Assembly: GCF_905475395.1 (NCBI RefSeq)
Contig: NC_058337.1
Span: 13,814,983 to 13,878,982, forward strand
Source of the DNA: Chrysoperla carnea
Lineage: Eukaryota; Arthropoda; Insecta; Neuroptera; Chrysopidae
Direction of reading: 5' to 3'
Length of the DNA: 64,000 nt
In this document: positions 33,138 to 45,682 of the stretch, one piece after another
Layout of the letters: each line of letters begins with the position of its first letter
Numbering within the stretch: position 1 is the stretch's first letter
Translations under genes and position numbers: made by a program
The notes under the pieces: generated by a model
Told to the model about the DNA's origin: nothing
Seen by the model: the letters and a program-made list of their open reading frames with translations, nothing else
The model's database searches: none

Positions 33138-33925
33138 GTCAGATTAACATATGGGTGGTCCCTTGGACCTTCCAAAGTATCTCTGCCAAATATATGCCCT
33201 TAATATAGGGACGCGCGTGTAGTATCGATAGGTGAATTAACTCAAGCGCGTCAGATTAAGATATGGTGGGTTAATTACATGCTTAAAAGTGTAATTTCAT
33301 AATTTGACGATTTTTTTGTTTATTTCGAAGTTTTTAGTGTTTAAATCCGCCGATAAGTATCGCGGATCTTAAATATATACTCAATTATAAGCTCAATGTC
33401 GGTTCGCTTGACCTTAAAACTATTACCATATAGAAGCAGATGTGTGGTTAAGTAAATACGCTATGTTTCGACTTGTGCAGCTTGTGTTTTTAAACGGTTT
33501 ACAATAAAATAATAATAATATGTTTGTCTAACTAAGAAAAACGAAAACGAAAAGTGGCGGGATAATCGGCTTTGTCGACTAGTCCGAACATCACAAAAAA
33601 TAATTAAGTGTGAGTATCAAAAAAATAAAAATAAAATCGTCAGATTAATAATACTCGGCAAGATTTTTGTCAGATTAAGGTTGAATCTTCAGTATGAAAA
33701 TCTGACAAGGCCGAGTTACTACACATGTTGATTTTATTTTTGGCAAAAAATCGCCATGAGCTTGCGTCACCTCCAAATCGTCAGTCTAAGGTATGGGAGG
33801 TTCGTTGAGTCCACTTAACGCCCCCAAAGAAAATCTGACATGCTTGAGTTACTGTTTTTTCCATTTTTAGCCCTTCCGCACGGACATTACCACCGCCCAA
33901 ACCGTCAGATTAATATATTTCCGTT
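33138..33925 (+). repeat. Scattered array of CGTCAGATTAA motifs
   Basis: GTCAGATTAA, or one-base variants, occurs near 33,139, 33,249, 33,639, 33,670, 33,778 and 33,902, often followed by TATGGG-like sequence. It is interleaved with AATCTGAC in the opposite sense (33,710 and 33,832) and with CGAGTTACT / TTGAGTTACT blocks. Spacing is irregular (about 30-390 bp). This may be a heavily diverged tandem repeat or a terminal region of an unknown element. The overlapping frames at 33,840-34,158 are not convincing genes. Confidence 0.55.
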
Positions 33926-34159
33926 GTCAGAGATTCATGGGAGTATTACAGTTTCAATATCTAATGCGCTCGAGTTACTCCATGAGTCAGTTTTTTTACA
34001 TTTTCGAAGCACCGTGGGCTCCCCTACTATTGTGTTTTTACAAAGTGGATTTTTACATTCTTTTAATTTATATTTTTCATAGCTATCTAGCACTTATAAA
34101 AATTATTGAAATTATGCTGTTGAACTTTGAAAAAACATTTGTTGCTATATTATTATAGA

Positions 34160-34984
34160 GAATCATTTAAAATCGCCAAAATTATTAGTTTTGCCTATTT
34201 GTTTTAACCAATTTTGCAAACAGAACAGAATTGACAGTCATGTGCTGTTATGACTTTGATCTGATTTTCTCTTCGCTAATAACTGCTAAACTATAACTGA
34301 AACTAAAATGAATAATTGATAATAAACAATACATCATTTATATAATTGAGCATATTAAATTTTTAGGAGAATTTTCCAATCACAAGGCATATCACTTTTA
34401 TTTTTTATAGTTAAGGATTTTCTTCATACTCAAACTTTCAAAAGTAGAAACCTGGCAGTTTGTCACTAGTTTTGGAAATGTAGTTTACCAAAAAAATAAA
34501 TAATTAAAGTTAAAATTTATATAATAAAATTTCGACTGGCAGATTTATAGATCCTTAGGAATATCGTGATATACAAACATAATTTATATCAGAAACATGA
34601 AAGTGTATTAACTTTAATAACTAATAATATTTTTTATTTAATTTACATTGGGTTTATAGTTTTATACTAGTTATATGATTCTGTAATAATAGACTTTGAA
34701 CTTCGGAATAATTATGAGAAAGCAGGACTTTGGCTTTTAGGTTCTTCGAAAGTTGTAAAAAGTTTGCATTGATCCGTTAAAAACTTTACGTAGGTTTCCG
34801 TCAAAAACTTTTTCGTAAGAACATGATAGAAACAAATTATAATGCATAAGAAATTTTAAAATTTAAAGGATTAAAAATAGCCGTTTAAACTTATTTAATC
34901 GATTCAAATACGATATTCTTATTTTTCATGCTACTGCAGATAGAGTACAAAATCAGGGCCTATAGCACCTATTAGCCCCGTGGA
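34160..34984. other. Intergenic, no recognised feature
   Basis: AT-rich with no gene or repeat partner found. Confidence 0.4.
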
Positions 34985-35235
34985 TGATTTTTATTTCAAG
35001 TAGTTTAACATAGTAACGACACACTACTTGATTAATATAATTGTATGGATGGGCATATAAGTCTATGGATTGTATATATGATTCACATCGAAAATTTAAT
35101 ACTATTTTCTAAAATCAGTAATTATGTTAATTTTCATTTAAAAAATATTATTTATGCAATTTCGTCTCTTATTTTTACAATTTCTAATGTAAAAATAATT
35201 AATTGTTATTTTTCAATAATTTTAATTTGACGCCA
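34985..35235 (+). repeat. Dispersed repeat family F, copy 2
   Basis: Diverged relative of 5,800-5,955, sharing CATAGTAACGACACAC near its start and TCAATAATTTTAATTTGACG at its end. Confidence 0.55.
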
Positions 35236-35431
35236 AAGTTGCCCACTAGGAGCGCTGGCGTCGGTTTGAATGTCTACAATGACTACGCATCCAACGAATT
35301 TTAAAACTTAGACATAGTTTTATTTATTAATTGTTATATAGAGCAGTCAGCCAACTCAATAAGTAAAGCAACGTAGTCGGGGATTTGTTAACTCTGTACG
35401 ATGGAGGTGTGGATTATACTAGGACGTATGT

Positions 35432-35451
35432 CCCGACTAAACGTAGTCGGG
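35432..35451. repeat. GC-rich short hairpin
   Basis: CCCGACTAAACGTAGTCGGG folds as an 8-bp stem with a 4-base loop. A second ACGTAGTCGGGG occurs about 70 bp upstream (35,371). The combination looks like the hairpin end of a small mobile element whose other end was not found. Confidence 0.6.
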
Positions 35452-36419
35452 TAGGTTTTATATATTTAAATGTTTTCTTCGCCTTTAAAATGATAAAAAA
35501 CTCGTTTATTAAAAAACACTTTTAGTCCATAATTTTATGTAGTTTTACGAGAGTCATGCGAATTGATGGCAACGTTTTTCAAAAGAAAAACTGTATATAT
35601 CACAATCATGATTTCCTGTAATATTTCCGAGGGTAAGCTACTATTATGTCCATTATAACTAGAATTTTTATGGAAATTAATACACTTTTGTTTTAAATTT
35701 AAGAGAAAATTAAAAAAAAAATATTATGCCTTTAGGGTACTTAACAATAGACAACGAATTATATCTATTTGTATTAAATACGATTTGAGAAACAACTTCG
35801 AAATTGCTGTTTTACATCGAAAATAATAATTTTACGATTGCAAACAATTTTAATTGAAACACGGGTATACGTTACCGATTTTAACACGAAAATAATAATT
35901 CAATTTTGATTTTTTTTTTCAATAAAATCATAACGAAGTGTTTTTTGGTTAATATATTTGAAACATATTTTTCTAACGATTTTACTTGTTTGAAAGTATT
36001 TGTGTAGAAAAAAAATTCTGTCTTGAAAAAAAATCACTTATTAAATTGTTAAGTTATTTAAATGCATAAGAAAACACGATTGTTATTAAAAAAAATTTCA
36101 CTGATTGTATTAAAAGTAAAATAAAGAAAGTCTTCAACGACTTTTGAATAATAACGTTTTTAACAATGTAGTTTAGAAATTATTAAAAAAAATTGTTTGT
36201 TACTATTTTAAAAACACAAGTTCTTAAATATATAGTTCATGATATTTAGAACGAAGAAAAAATTGGAAATGATTTAACAATTTATCATTAAAAATTGTCT
36301 CATAGTATTATTACTGTAAACAGATAATTTTTTGTAAATCCAAAATTGTCGATATATTTTGAAAACTGTGACAAGAAAATAAATTTTTTTGTATATAAGG
36401 ATGTACAAACACCAAGCCA
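35452..36419. other. Intergenic, no recognised feature
   Basis: Very AT-rich DNA. No gene, and no repeat partner found. Confidence 0.4.
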
Positions 36420-37190
36420 TTTTTAAATGAAAGGCTTGAGATTTTTTATATGAAATTGGACTAAGTCTAAATAAATTCTGAAAATTTGGGAGGGGGGGGC
36501 GGAGTGTCAGAGTATTTAAATAAATAAATGAATTCAAAAGTAAGCTCATTTAACATTAGTTTTATGGTAAGTAAAACGGTAGACGGATGATATGTTTTCA
36601 TAGATTTCTCCAAAACTATTCGGTAGAAATTACCAAAAAAAAACTATTTAAATTAAAGTTAAAACATTAATAAATTATTGAAAACATGGATGTATGTATG
36701 AGTACGGTAATGGGGACCATAGATATATATATAACATATAGATAGAGGATCCCATGTTCTGAAATTGATCTGAATTTGAAGTTGAAATTGAGGTATATTT
36801 GAAATAGATACTAGCGTCACCAAATGAGCGACTAGAATATAGCATATGCGTTGAATGGTTTTATTTAGTTCTCAGCCACTCACTCAGAGACACTGTTTTA
36901 CACCATATAGATCCTCTATCTATATGTTATATATCTATGGTGGAGACACAAATTAAAAAAAATATATTTTTTCATTTTTTATGGTGAATTATGTTTGACA
37001 ATATAAGACGAAAAGTAAGAATAAAATTTTTCAATATCTTGAGTAATTTTTAAAATATCGCAAATTGAAAATTTTGTTTAAGTATTTAGCTTTCGAAAAC
37101 CAAGGCAGACATCGAAAAATTTTGTTCTTATTTTTCGTCTACATTCATGAAGTTATAACAAAATTCATCCTCAAAGTTGAAAATAAGGTA
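36420..37190 (+). repeat. Dispersed repeat family B, copy 2
   Basis: Matches 7,890-8,790 in two blocks, interrupted here by the inserted MITE at 36,717-36,940 rather than by the (TA)n tract. Open frames here (36,274-36,549 minus; 37,065-37,289 plus) are by-products. Confidence 0.7.
36717..36940. mobile_element. 224-bp MITE nested in repeat B
   Basis: CCATAGATATATATATAACA at the left and TGTTATATATCTATGG at the right are inverted ends, continuing inward as ATAGATAGAGGATC / GATCCTCTATCTAT. The family B copy at about 8,590 lacks it, which gives an empty-site comparison and shows that it inserted after B dispersed. It is non-coding. Confidence 0.82.
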
Positions 37191-40100
37191 CAAATAATTT
37201 CAACCATAAATCTAAAATTGTCTTGGTGCTTGTACAACCTTAATAGGGAACTTGCACTTATTTCTTTAAAAAAAATTTTTTTTTTTTAATTAATAATAAA
37301 TCATTTTAAAACGTCAAACTACGTTATATGACACACGTAATTTATTAGCCTTGGTTACCCAATATAGAAAGGCGAAATAGGAGACAAAGCTTTTTTCAAA
37401 TATTTAAGACACCATTTACCAATAATTTATGTTCTTCTTTAAGAAAAAATAGATTATCAATTTATGGGATGGTAAATGTTTGGAGAGAGTTCGCCGCTTA
37501 TTTCGCTTTTTATATCACATAAAAATATCAATAACAATGCCCATTACTAGGTTTGGCTGCCAATACGGCCTGCAACGCCGAAATAATTCACTGGTGGGAA
37601 AATTAATCAGACTTTTGAATTTAAAAATTTGATTACTCCGAGTTGATTTGGGTTTCTTCGGCATAATTCGATTCTAAACCGTTCTCGTCGATAATAAAGC
37701 ATATGGCAGTATCAATGTTCACAATATTATTTTTAGCACGATATAGAATTTCAAGTGTAAGTACTAAATAGAATAAGACAGCCTTATCACATTGTAATTA
37801 CTGATACGGCATAACTGAAAAATTCACTACCTCTTTCTCCTTACACTTAGTGTAGTACACGGGAAGATCTAGGGGTACTGTGGAGCAAAAAGTTTTTGAA
37901 TTTTTAAAACCAAAATTTTTGATCAGGTTAAAAATTCGTAATAAAATATTAATAGTTATATAAATATTAATAGTTTTTTTAATGAATCAGAATATCAAAT
38001 TTAAGAAATATACATCCAATCCAAAATTATTGTCACTTCTTCAAAAATCAATGTGCCCCAGGTATGGGATACACTGGAACAAGGGTTGGAGCACAGTGGA
38101 ACCAGATAGACACAATGAGCAATATTTAAGATACAAAATTATCATATACCATAAGATCCGAGCGATCTTCAGAAGAAATTTTTGTTTTGCAGGTCCTGTT
38201 TTGCAGATCATATTAAAAATGATCTACTTGGGGTAGTTAAAAATTATCCCAATCAATGGTTTCCTGCTTTAACTATGTAGTCTACTACTCTTCAATTTCC
38301 GTATCTAAAAACAAATTTCATTATATTTCACTATGTGAGCATGTTTGATTTGAAACAAGGCTCGAAATATATCTTCTTATTCTTTGATTACCGACATTTT
38401 CCAAAGTAGATTATTATGAAAAATATGAAAATACGAGCATTTCTAGCAAGTGAAACTATTAATAAAAACGAAAATACAGAAGTTGTTTCAAAAATCAATA
38501 TTTTCAGCATAATTCACCAAAGGAAAATGACACCGCGTAGGACAAAAAGGCATAAAATGGCGGCCATTTTAAACAATTCACTAAATTGGAAATTTTGGCC
38601 GAACTATTTCGCTAAAATTTTAACCGAAAGCTGTAAGTAATAAAACCTACTATTGATATTCTTTTCATTAAAATCAATCAAATATTTTTCAAGTTACAGT
38701 CAAATGAACTGTTTTACCATATGTATGTATACATATATATATATAACTGGGGAGAGGGGACGAAAGCCCCCCTCCCAATAAAGAAAGAAAGCAATATGAG
38801 GAGTAGTTCTTAACATTGACTACAAACCTACCAAATTTGGATATGCACCGACGTCTCCTCTTGCAAATATAAAATAAAAAAGATAAAATTTCTGAAAAAA
38901 ATTCCATTTTTGACGCCATTTTGTTGATTAGACATGTTGCACCACTCCGCGAAAGTAAAAAATTTCAAAAAGTACTTATTTTGATGTGAAAAGAAAAACC
39001 CCAAAGTTTCGCTGTCCGAACTTTTAATCCATATAACAGCCTTTTTTTGCTTAGTTTTACTCCAGTAAACGTATTATCTTTTACGTGCATTTTGTATTTA
39101 AACCGAACGCCATTATGATCTTGTGTAAATTGGAGTGAAACGTATTAACGAAGGTTTATGTAGAGTAGATTCTAGATCCTTTCGACGTGTCCGAAAATTT
39201 TGCTATAAATTCAAACGAGACTAACTAGCATGGCAATCAACTTCTTTTAAGTTCTGTATTCCTATGAATTGCAATCAGATTAAACTGTCTGCGGTAAAAT
39301 AAAAACTCAAATCGTACTATTCGACTAGAGGAGTTGCTGAAGAATTTTCAACAAATTCAGTCCGAGTTCTCTGAATGTGAATTTACCATAGATTTTGGTA
39401 GCTAAGTATGTCTTTATGTTCAAATACTGTTAAATTTATGAAATTTTTAAACCAAATTTCTGATTTGACCCCTTCCCCCTTGGGCCAAAACCTGAGTAAG
39501 CCCTTGTTATTGAATATTTCGGGAAACTTTTGATTAAAAATCTATTGGTTAAGATTGTAAGAACGGAAAATTCAGTAAAGGTAATAAAATGTTATATTGT
39601 TAAATGATTTCGAATTATTTAAAAAAACCAAATCTCCTAATTTTCGAATGCTGAGATTTTATAAAAATTTTTTTGTAGTAAAAAAGACATGTATGTTGCC
39701 AACCATAATGATTGTACCTTTTTGCACTTTGGTGGTATACCTGAACACGTAAACACGTAAACAAATGAAAAGCTAATGTAGAACAGTGTGATTTGCGTTC
39801 GTTGAACAATTTTGTAACTATTTATGATGACATAATATATATTATTTATGTACTTGTTTATAGAAATATATCCTGTTTACTAACTGCAATCTATATTTTT
39901 TTAAGTTTAACCCAACGCTCCAACACTTCCAAGCAACCTGAAACTGATTATTTACTCTCAGAAACATGTTGCAGATCTTGGCAACAAAAATTGCACTTGC
40001 ACAAGACAAACAACAATAATATCATCAATTTATTATCGGTAGAAATTTTTTGATGCAACTTGATTCCTCCTTCTTACTACTTGAAGGAAAAATTACGGAG

Positions 40101-42216
40101 GAAACTGCGTAATTAACATAGAAAAATTTATTTTTATTTTCAAAAAATAAAAATGTTTTGTCACAATTTTATTGGCAAACATTTGTGATATGTTAACTGA
40201 ATGGAATGGATGGACCCTATTATCGAAAAATGATGTATAATATAAGAGATAGATAGATTGTTTTAAGTAGCCAAAGAATTGAAATAAAGAAGTGATCGTG
40301 TAAGGAAATATAGCGTTTTTCTCGTGTCTGTAAATAAAAAATATGAAAGTTGAATATCGTTAGATATAGAGAACAATGTTTGTTAATTAACATGGCCGAC
40401 AAAATTTTGTAGTCACCTCCTTGGCAGAAGCTGAAAAACTAGGCATGCTTATCTATAATAATAATACAACCTTTATCGAAGATATTAAAAGTGGAAAATT
40501 ATTACAAATCGCCTTTAGCGTTGACCATTTCTTGGATTTAGATTTAGTCTTGTCAAAAATAACCGAATATATATAAACAATTGTCCAGCTTGTTGAAAAA
40601 TTAACTTGCAGATAAATTTCTAATGGTAATAAATTATTTAAAGAGTTTTAGAAGACCTATTTTCAGCGTTAAATCAAGATTATAAATAATGGAGATAAAC
40701 TTTGGAGATTGGGAGCTTTTTTTATTGGAAATTTCCTCCTCTTATGAATCTATTTTTACTGGCGAAAAACGAATTTTTTTTTACATCTTTATTGTTTATA
40801 ACTTTTGCATTTTTTATGTGCTGAAAAATGCTTCCGGCACATTTTTCTAGACATCATTCCGAATTCAACGAGGTATCACACGCATTTTTACAATTAATAT
40901 TTCTATATTTCACCAATTTGAACTTGTACTTGTTGACTAGAGTATTGTTCCGGGACAAGATACTGCTCTAATTTAAATGGAACGATTCATACCGATTTGG
41001 TGAAATTCTTTTAATAGAGCTGAAATTTCGTGCTATTCGAAGCTTTCATTTTTTCGAAAAAACTCTATGTTTTTGTTCTAAGAATTGATACGGAAAAATC
41101 ACAAAAAATTGCAGCAAAAAAAAAATGTTCCAAAAACCATCTAAACTTCAACCACATCTCTCTTCTCTGCTTTAATTTCAATTCATAATGTGGGGAAGTT
41201 TGATTTATAAAATACCAAATTCTTCTAATTGATAAGATACTAAGCGTTATGGGTTCTCTTTCACACTATTCTTCACACCAGAGAAGTTTTATGTTTTAAT
41301 CTAAAAAATTTTAGCGTAGTATCAACTTAACCAATACTCCAATTTACATATAAAACGACAGATTTTGCTTATTTGGACAGGTGTGGCGATTGAAATAATT
41401 ACGGAGTCCACGGGTTTATTTTTTTACAGTTTTATAGTAAATTTAATAGCTACAACATGTTTTTTTATATATGAATTTATTCGAATCACAATTTACCACA
41501 ATTTGGATAAAAAAACATAATTATTAATAACAAAAAAGTTAAATAAATTAAAGCCGCAATATATCTGTGTTTAAATGCAAACATGCAATAGGGAATATTC
41601 ATGAAATTTAAATTTGATTCAAATTTTTTTTTCCGTAACTTTATTGTCTGGACATTTGAACTGAACTATTATTTTAGTAATTAAGATCTTTTTAATAACT
41701 TAAAATTATTAATAAAAGTACAAATTTAGTGAGAGAAATTCAAATTTTCTAAAAACGGACGTGACGTCAGGATACGCGCTTGTCATATTTGTTTGCATAC
41801 TTTATGGTATTAATAACTTACCATAGATTAAATATATGTTAATTTTATATGGTAATAATAGTAAACATTCAACTGTCATCTGTCACATACTGGCAGATCA
41901 CGTATTCCTACGTCATCAAAAGAGAGCGCCAAAAAGACGCGTTTAAAAATCCCAAAATTATCCTCTATTTTAAATATTTTTTTGCACTTAATTACAGCAT
42001 TTTTAAGCAGTATTTATACTTTTTACAATGTTATAACAGTATAAACAATGAATTAAAAATATAAAAAAAATACATGAATATTCCCTATTAATTTCAAAAA
42101 AATTTTGTACACGTTATTATCTCGATTACTTCGGAAAAATTTTTATTGGAAGTATTGTATCAAAATAATTAGACATTTATTGCAATTTTGGCCCATGGCT
42201 ACTTTTGAGCTAATAA
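37191..42216. other. Long intergenic stretch, no recognised gene
   Basis: AT-rich. I checked the longer frames (37,982-38,236, 38,416-38,640, 39,793-40,053 plus; 38,689-38,919, 39,615-39,809, 40,220-40,402 minus). None resembles a known family or sits between convincing splice sites. There is a short (TA)n-like run near 38,732-38,744. No hairpin or repeat pair of note was found. Confidence 0.45.
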
Positions 42217-43098
42217 GGTATTAGACTATTGATTAGGTACTAAAAAAAAAGGGCAATAAGGAACTAAGGCGTTCAGGAATTTTCATTACAGGAATCGTTC
42301 AATCGGTTATTAAAGAAGAAAAACCGCGGAGTGCTATTAAATGAGAAGTCGGAAATTGAAGATAGCAGTGAAAAAACACCCCAAAATTTTTTGTAAAGAA
42401 TTAAATTTTACATCGGATTAATATTTTTCAAGAATTAAAAAAAAAATTTCATGCCAAAACAGTTGTAACAAATAGCAAAAAAAAATTACAAAATTTCATT
42501 TTTTTTTCTTTTTGCCTATATCTTTTTTCTTGGCAGAGATAGTTATAGGGAATACAAGAGACAAAAGAAAGTAGATAGGAAGACAATACCTTTTTTCATT
42601 GAGTGAAACAATAATTTTTACAATAAAATGCGAAAAAAAGCCAGGTTGAAATGACTGTATCACGATCAATTTTAAACCAAAATCATTTTTGAGCACACCA
42701 TTTAAAAGGAAATTTAATATAATTTCTTTTGTCTGCTACATTCCTCATACCTCTGCCAAAAAAAGATAGAGACAAAAAAGCAAAAAATCACAAAAAATAG
42801 AAATTTGCTCAGTTTTTTCCTATTTATTTCAACTGTTTTGGCATGAAAATTTTTTTTGTAATTTTTGAAAAATATTATTCCGATGTAAAAATATACTTCT
42901 AGAAATTTTGCTTAGTTTACGAGATATTTGGAAAAATCCAAAAGGGGTGCTTTTTCACCCCTATCTTCAATTTCCCTCCACTCATATAATAGCACTACAC
43001 GGTTTTTCCTTTAATAACCGAATGAACGATTCCTGCAATAAAAACCCGTGAACTTTTTAGTTCCTTTCTAAATGACATAATCAATAGTCTCTATAGCT
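42217..43098. mobile_element. Foldback element with ~250-bp arms
   Basis: Left arm (TTAGACTATTGATTAGG, GAATCGTTCAATCGGTTATT, AACCGCGGAGTGCTATTAA) pairs with right arm (AATAGCACTACACGGTTT, AATAACCGAATGAACGATTC, ATAATCAATAGTCT). Toward the axis the arms still pair through CATGCCAAAACAGTTG / CAACTGTTTTGGCATG. The loop of about 360 bp has no coding capacity. Confidence 0.85.
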
Positions 43099-43779
43099 AC
43101 ATACCTCTATCTGTAATGCCAAAATGTGAAATATTAAATTGTTAACGTTTATCCGTAGCTTCGCGAGATAGTCATAGAAATTTTTACAATAGAGATATCG
43201 ATCATGAGTACAGAATCCTGTATGCATTCATGATATATCAGTATTGAAGATATTCTTTTCGTCAATATCCATGCGGCACAATCGAAGTTAAACGTTAGAA
43301 AAAAATATAAAGATGACTTTGAGCACTGTAACAGTAATTGAGTAATATTATAAAAAAATTCTACATTTCTAACAATTCTTATGGCAGAAATGTTAGCAAC
43401 AATTTTCACGTGTCAGATGACGTTCAAGTATTAAGTAAGCAGACATAAAAGAAAGGAAAGTTTCGATGATTTCTTAACTTGTTGAGAATGAATATTAAAG
43501 TAAGAAAAATACAAAATAATGGAAGTTTCGAAAGTTTTTATTATTGGTTATAAAAAATTTTTAATGATCCGAGAATGACGTATACTTGCATTGCTAAGAA
43601 GAAAATGTATAGTTTTTTAAAGACGTCGAAGAATAAAAATGCATAAGATTTAAAAAGTTTTTCGATTATTTTTTAAATATGAAAGCTTATTCGCTGTGCA
43701 CTTAGAACTGTGCAATAGCAGTACATCAGATGGCAAAAATGCTATTCAATTCGAGAAATTATAGAATTCAAACACAATA
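43099..43779. other. Intergenic, no recognised feature
   Basis: AT-rich spacer between two foldback elements. A minus-strand frame at 43,149-43,409 is unrecognised. Confidence 0.4.
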
Positions 43780-44226
43780 ATATAGTCCAGGAGCCGCTAA
43801 CACTGCAAGTCTCGTCATAGCGGAATCAAAAAATTTTTATTAAAATAAATAGAACATAAGTATAGGAATAAACTAGGCTCGGTATGCGTGGATTCCTATT
43901 ACCGAAACAATGTAAAAAAAAAGTTTCCGGCATGATGGAGAAATTTTAGACCTCATCACACACTTCAAATAGGTATGCCAGACCCTTCCGGAAAGAAAAA
44001 GTGTTTTGCGTGATTTTTTTCTAAAAGCCAATAAAATTTACTGTCGAATACATTAAAAAAAATTAATATCCGCAATGACGGTAAAATATTTTTTCATTTT
44101 TTTACATTGTTTCGGCAGTAGGAATCCACGCATACCGAGCTTAATTTATTCCTATATTTATTTAAATAAAAATTTTTTGATTCCATATGACGGGACTTTC
44201 AGTGTTACCGGTTCTCCGACTAATAT
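43780..44226. mobile_element. Foldback element with ~140-bp arms
   Basis: CTCGGTATGCGTGGATTCCT near 43,878 and AGGAATCCACGCATACCGAG near 44,120 are perfect inverted copies. Pairing extends outward through GGAATCAAAAAATTTTTATT / AATAAAAATTTTTTGATTCC to ATATAGTCCAGGAGCC at the outer end. Confidence 0.88.
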
Positions 44227-44931
44227 ACTAAACTAATATGTTTAAGGTAGTTGCATCATTTAAGCAAAATCTTAAGAAATATTCAAAACTTTTAATATCA
44301 GCAATATTATATTTAGAATTATTAAAAATAAAAAATAAAATTATTCATCGTTTAGTGTCCCTAAAATATTAAATTAAATATTACATTTGAGTATTATTTT
44401 TAATGGAAGGGTGTATGTGTATGTGTACAGTAAACAATAAAAACTTAGTTGTATGCAGTGTAGTTGTACAGCTAAGTATATACTTATAGAATGGGTAATA
44501 AGCCAATAATTTTATACTGGATTGTAGGGAAAGAGCTACCTTAATAATAATACAAAAGGGAATTTGTCTAATCGATACAATATCTGAAGGGGATAATATA
44601 GTTAATTTGGCATGAAAAATTTGACCATTCGAATGGGGAATCGAAAATGAAAGGTATTCACTCACTTTTTTGACAGCTATTGAGGTACTAAATCTTTTAA
44701 ATTACAATAAACGTACTAAATTCTCACTTAGCAAGAAATGCAGAGTTTTTTCCACATTTTGAAAAAATCACTCCTAAATGTTTTGTTTGCAAATTGTGGA
44801 AAAAAAATTCTTACGTTTTATCATTTGAGAGAGCGGGTTCTCGATTTATACTAAGGACGATCTAAAAAATTAACATCAAAAATTTGCTTACGTTATACTT
44901 GAATTCCTCTTTAATATTTTTTTTGAAATTA
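44227..44931. other. Intergenic / downstream of CLCC1
   Basis: AT-rich, no gene. TTTATT at about 44,932-44,937 reads AATAAA on the minus strand, some 15 bp past the CLCC1 stop, and is its probable poly(A) signal. Confidence 0.5.
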
Positions 44932-44951
44932 TTTATTTTTTTGCTAAGTTA

Positions 44952-45682
44952 CTAGGGTGTATCTCCGTTACCCACTTCTAGTTTATTATTTGATGTTTCT
45001 TTGAGATCGAAAGAATTCGTTAAAGAATCATCACCATGCGATTTATCATCATCCTTGCAAAAAATATTTTCTACTTTATTAATTTCATAGTTAATATTTG
45101 TTATTTGAGACTGGCTTGTGCTATTAATTAATTCTGTTTGGCATGCAATATTTTCTGTCTTTGTAAGGCTGGTTCCACAGTCATCATGTTTATTGTCCGT
45201 TTTATTGTCTTTGATTTCTACTCTTTCAGCGTGTTCATCATGATCAGGTTTACGTAGTTCAATTTCTAATCTTTTAACTTGTATACCATTAAAATTTACT
45301 TCTAATTTGGGGCTTTCGTGTTGCGTTTGTATGTTATCACCATCATCAAAATTTATCGGTTCTATGCGAACTGGTCGTTGAATTTGGACATTAGCATTCC
45401 CTTCCAATGGGAGTCTTTGATTTTGAATTTGCATGTCAGCACCAGCGTCCACATTTTTTTGTTCTAAAAGAGCTTGTTGTGGAATTTGTTGTAAGTATTC
45501 TCTATGGTCTCTATCTCCATCTCTTCTTCTTGAAGAATTACCAAGTTCCATATTAAATATATGTAAAATGCTTAGTCTTAAACGAGTTCCAGATAATATA
45601 ATTACCATAAGCACAATCATAAGAAGGACAAAGAGTAATAAAAACGGCAAAGATAAATAATTGAATGGAAATGGTAGACTTT
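44952..45682 (-). CDS. CLCC1: CLCC1 exon C (last)
   Basis: Acceptor TTATCTTATTTTCAG ends at 45,683. Encodes SLPFPFNYLSLPFLLLFVLL, then an acidic/Asn-rich tail with repeated QIQ.. segments, and stops at TAG 44,952-44,954. The first two bases complete a codon split with exon B. Confidence 0.92.

Noticed and set aside
33840-34158. Two overlapping plus-strand frames of 80 and 73 codons
   Set aside because: They overlap each other in different frames over the CGTCAGATTAA array, with no domain or splice support.
44381-44665. 94-codon minus-strand frame downstream of CLCC1
   Set aside because: Ser/Ile/His-rich with no family resemblance; it lies beyond the probable CLCC1 poly(A) signal.
45433-45660. 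75-codon plus-strand frame
   Set aside because: Antisense of CLCC1 exon C.
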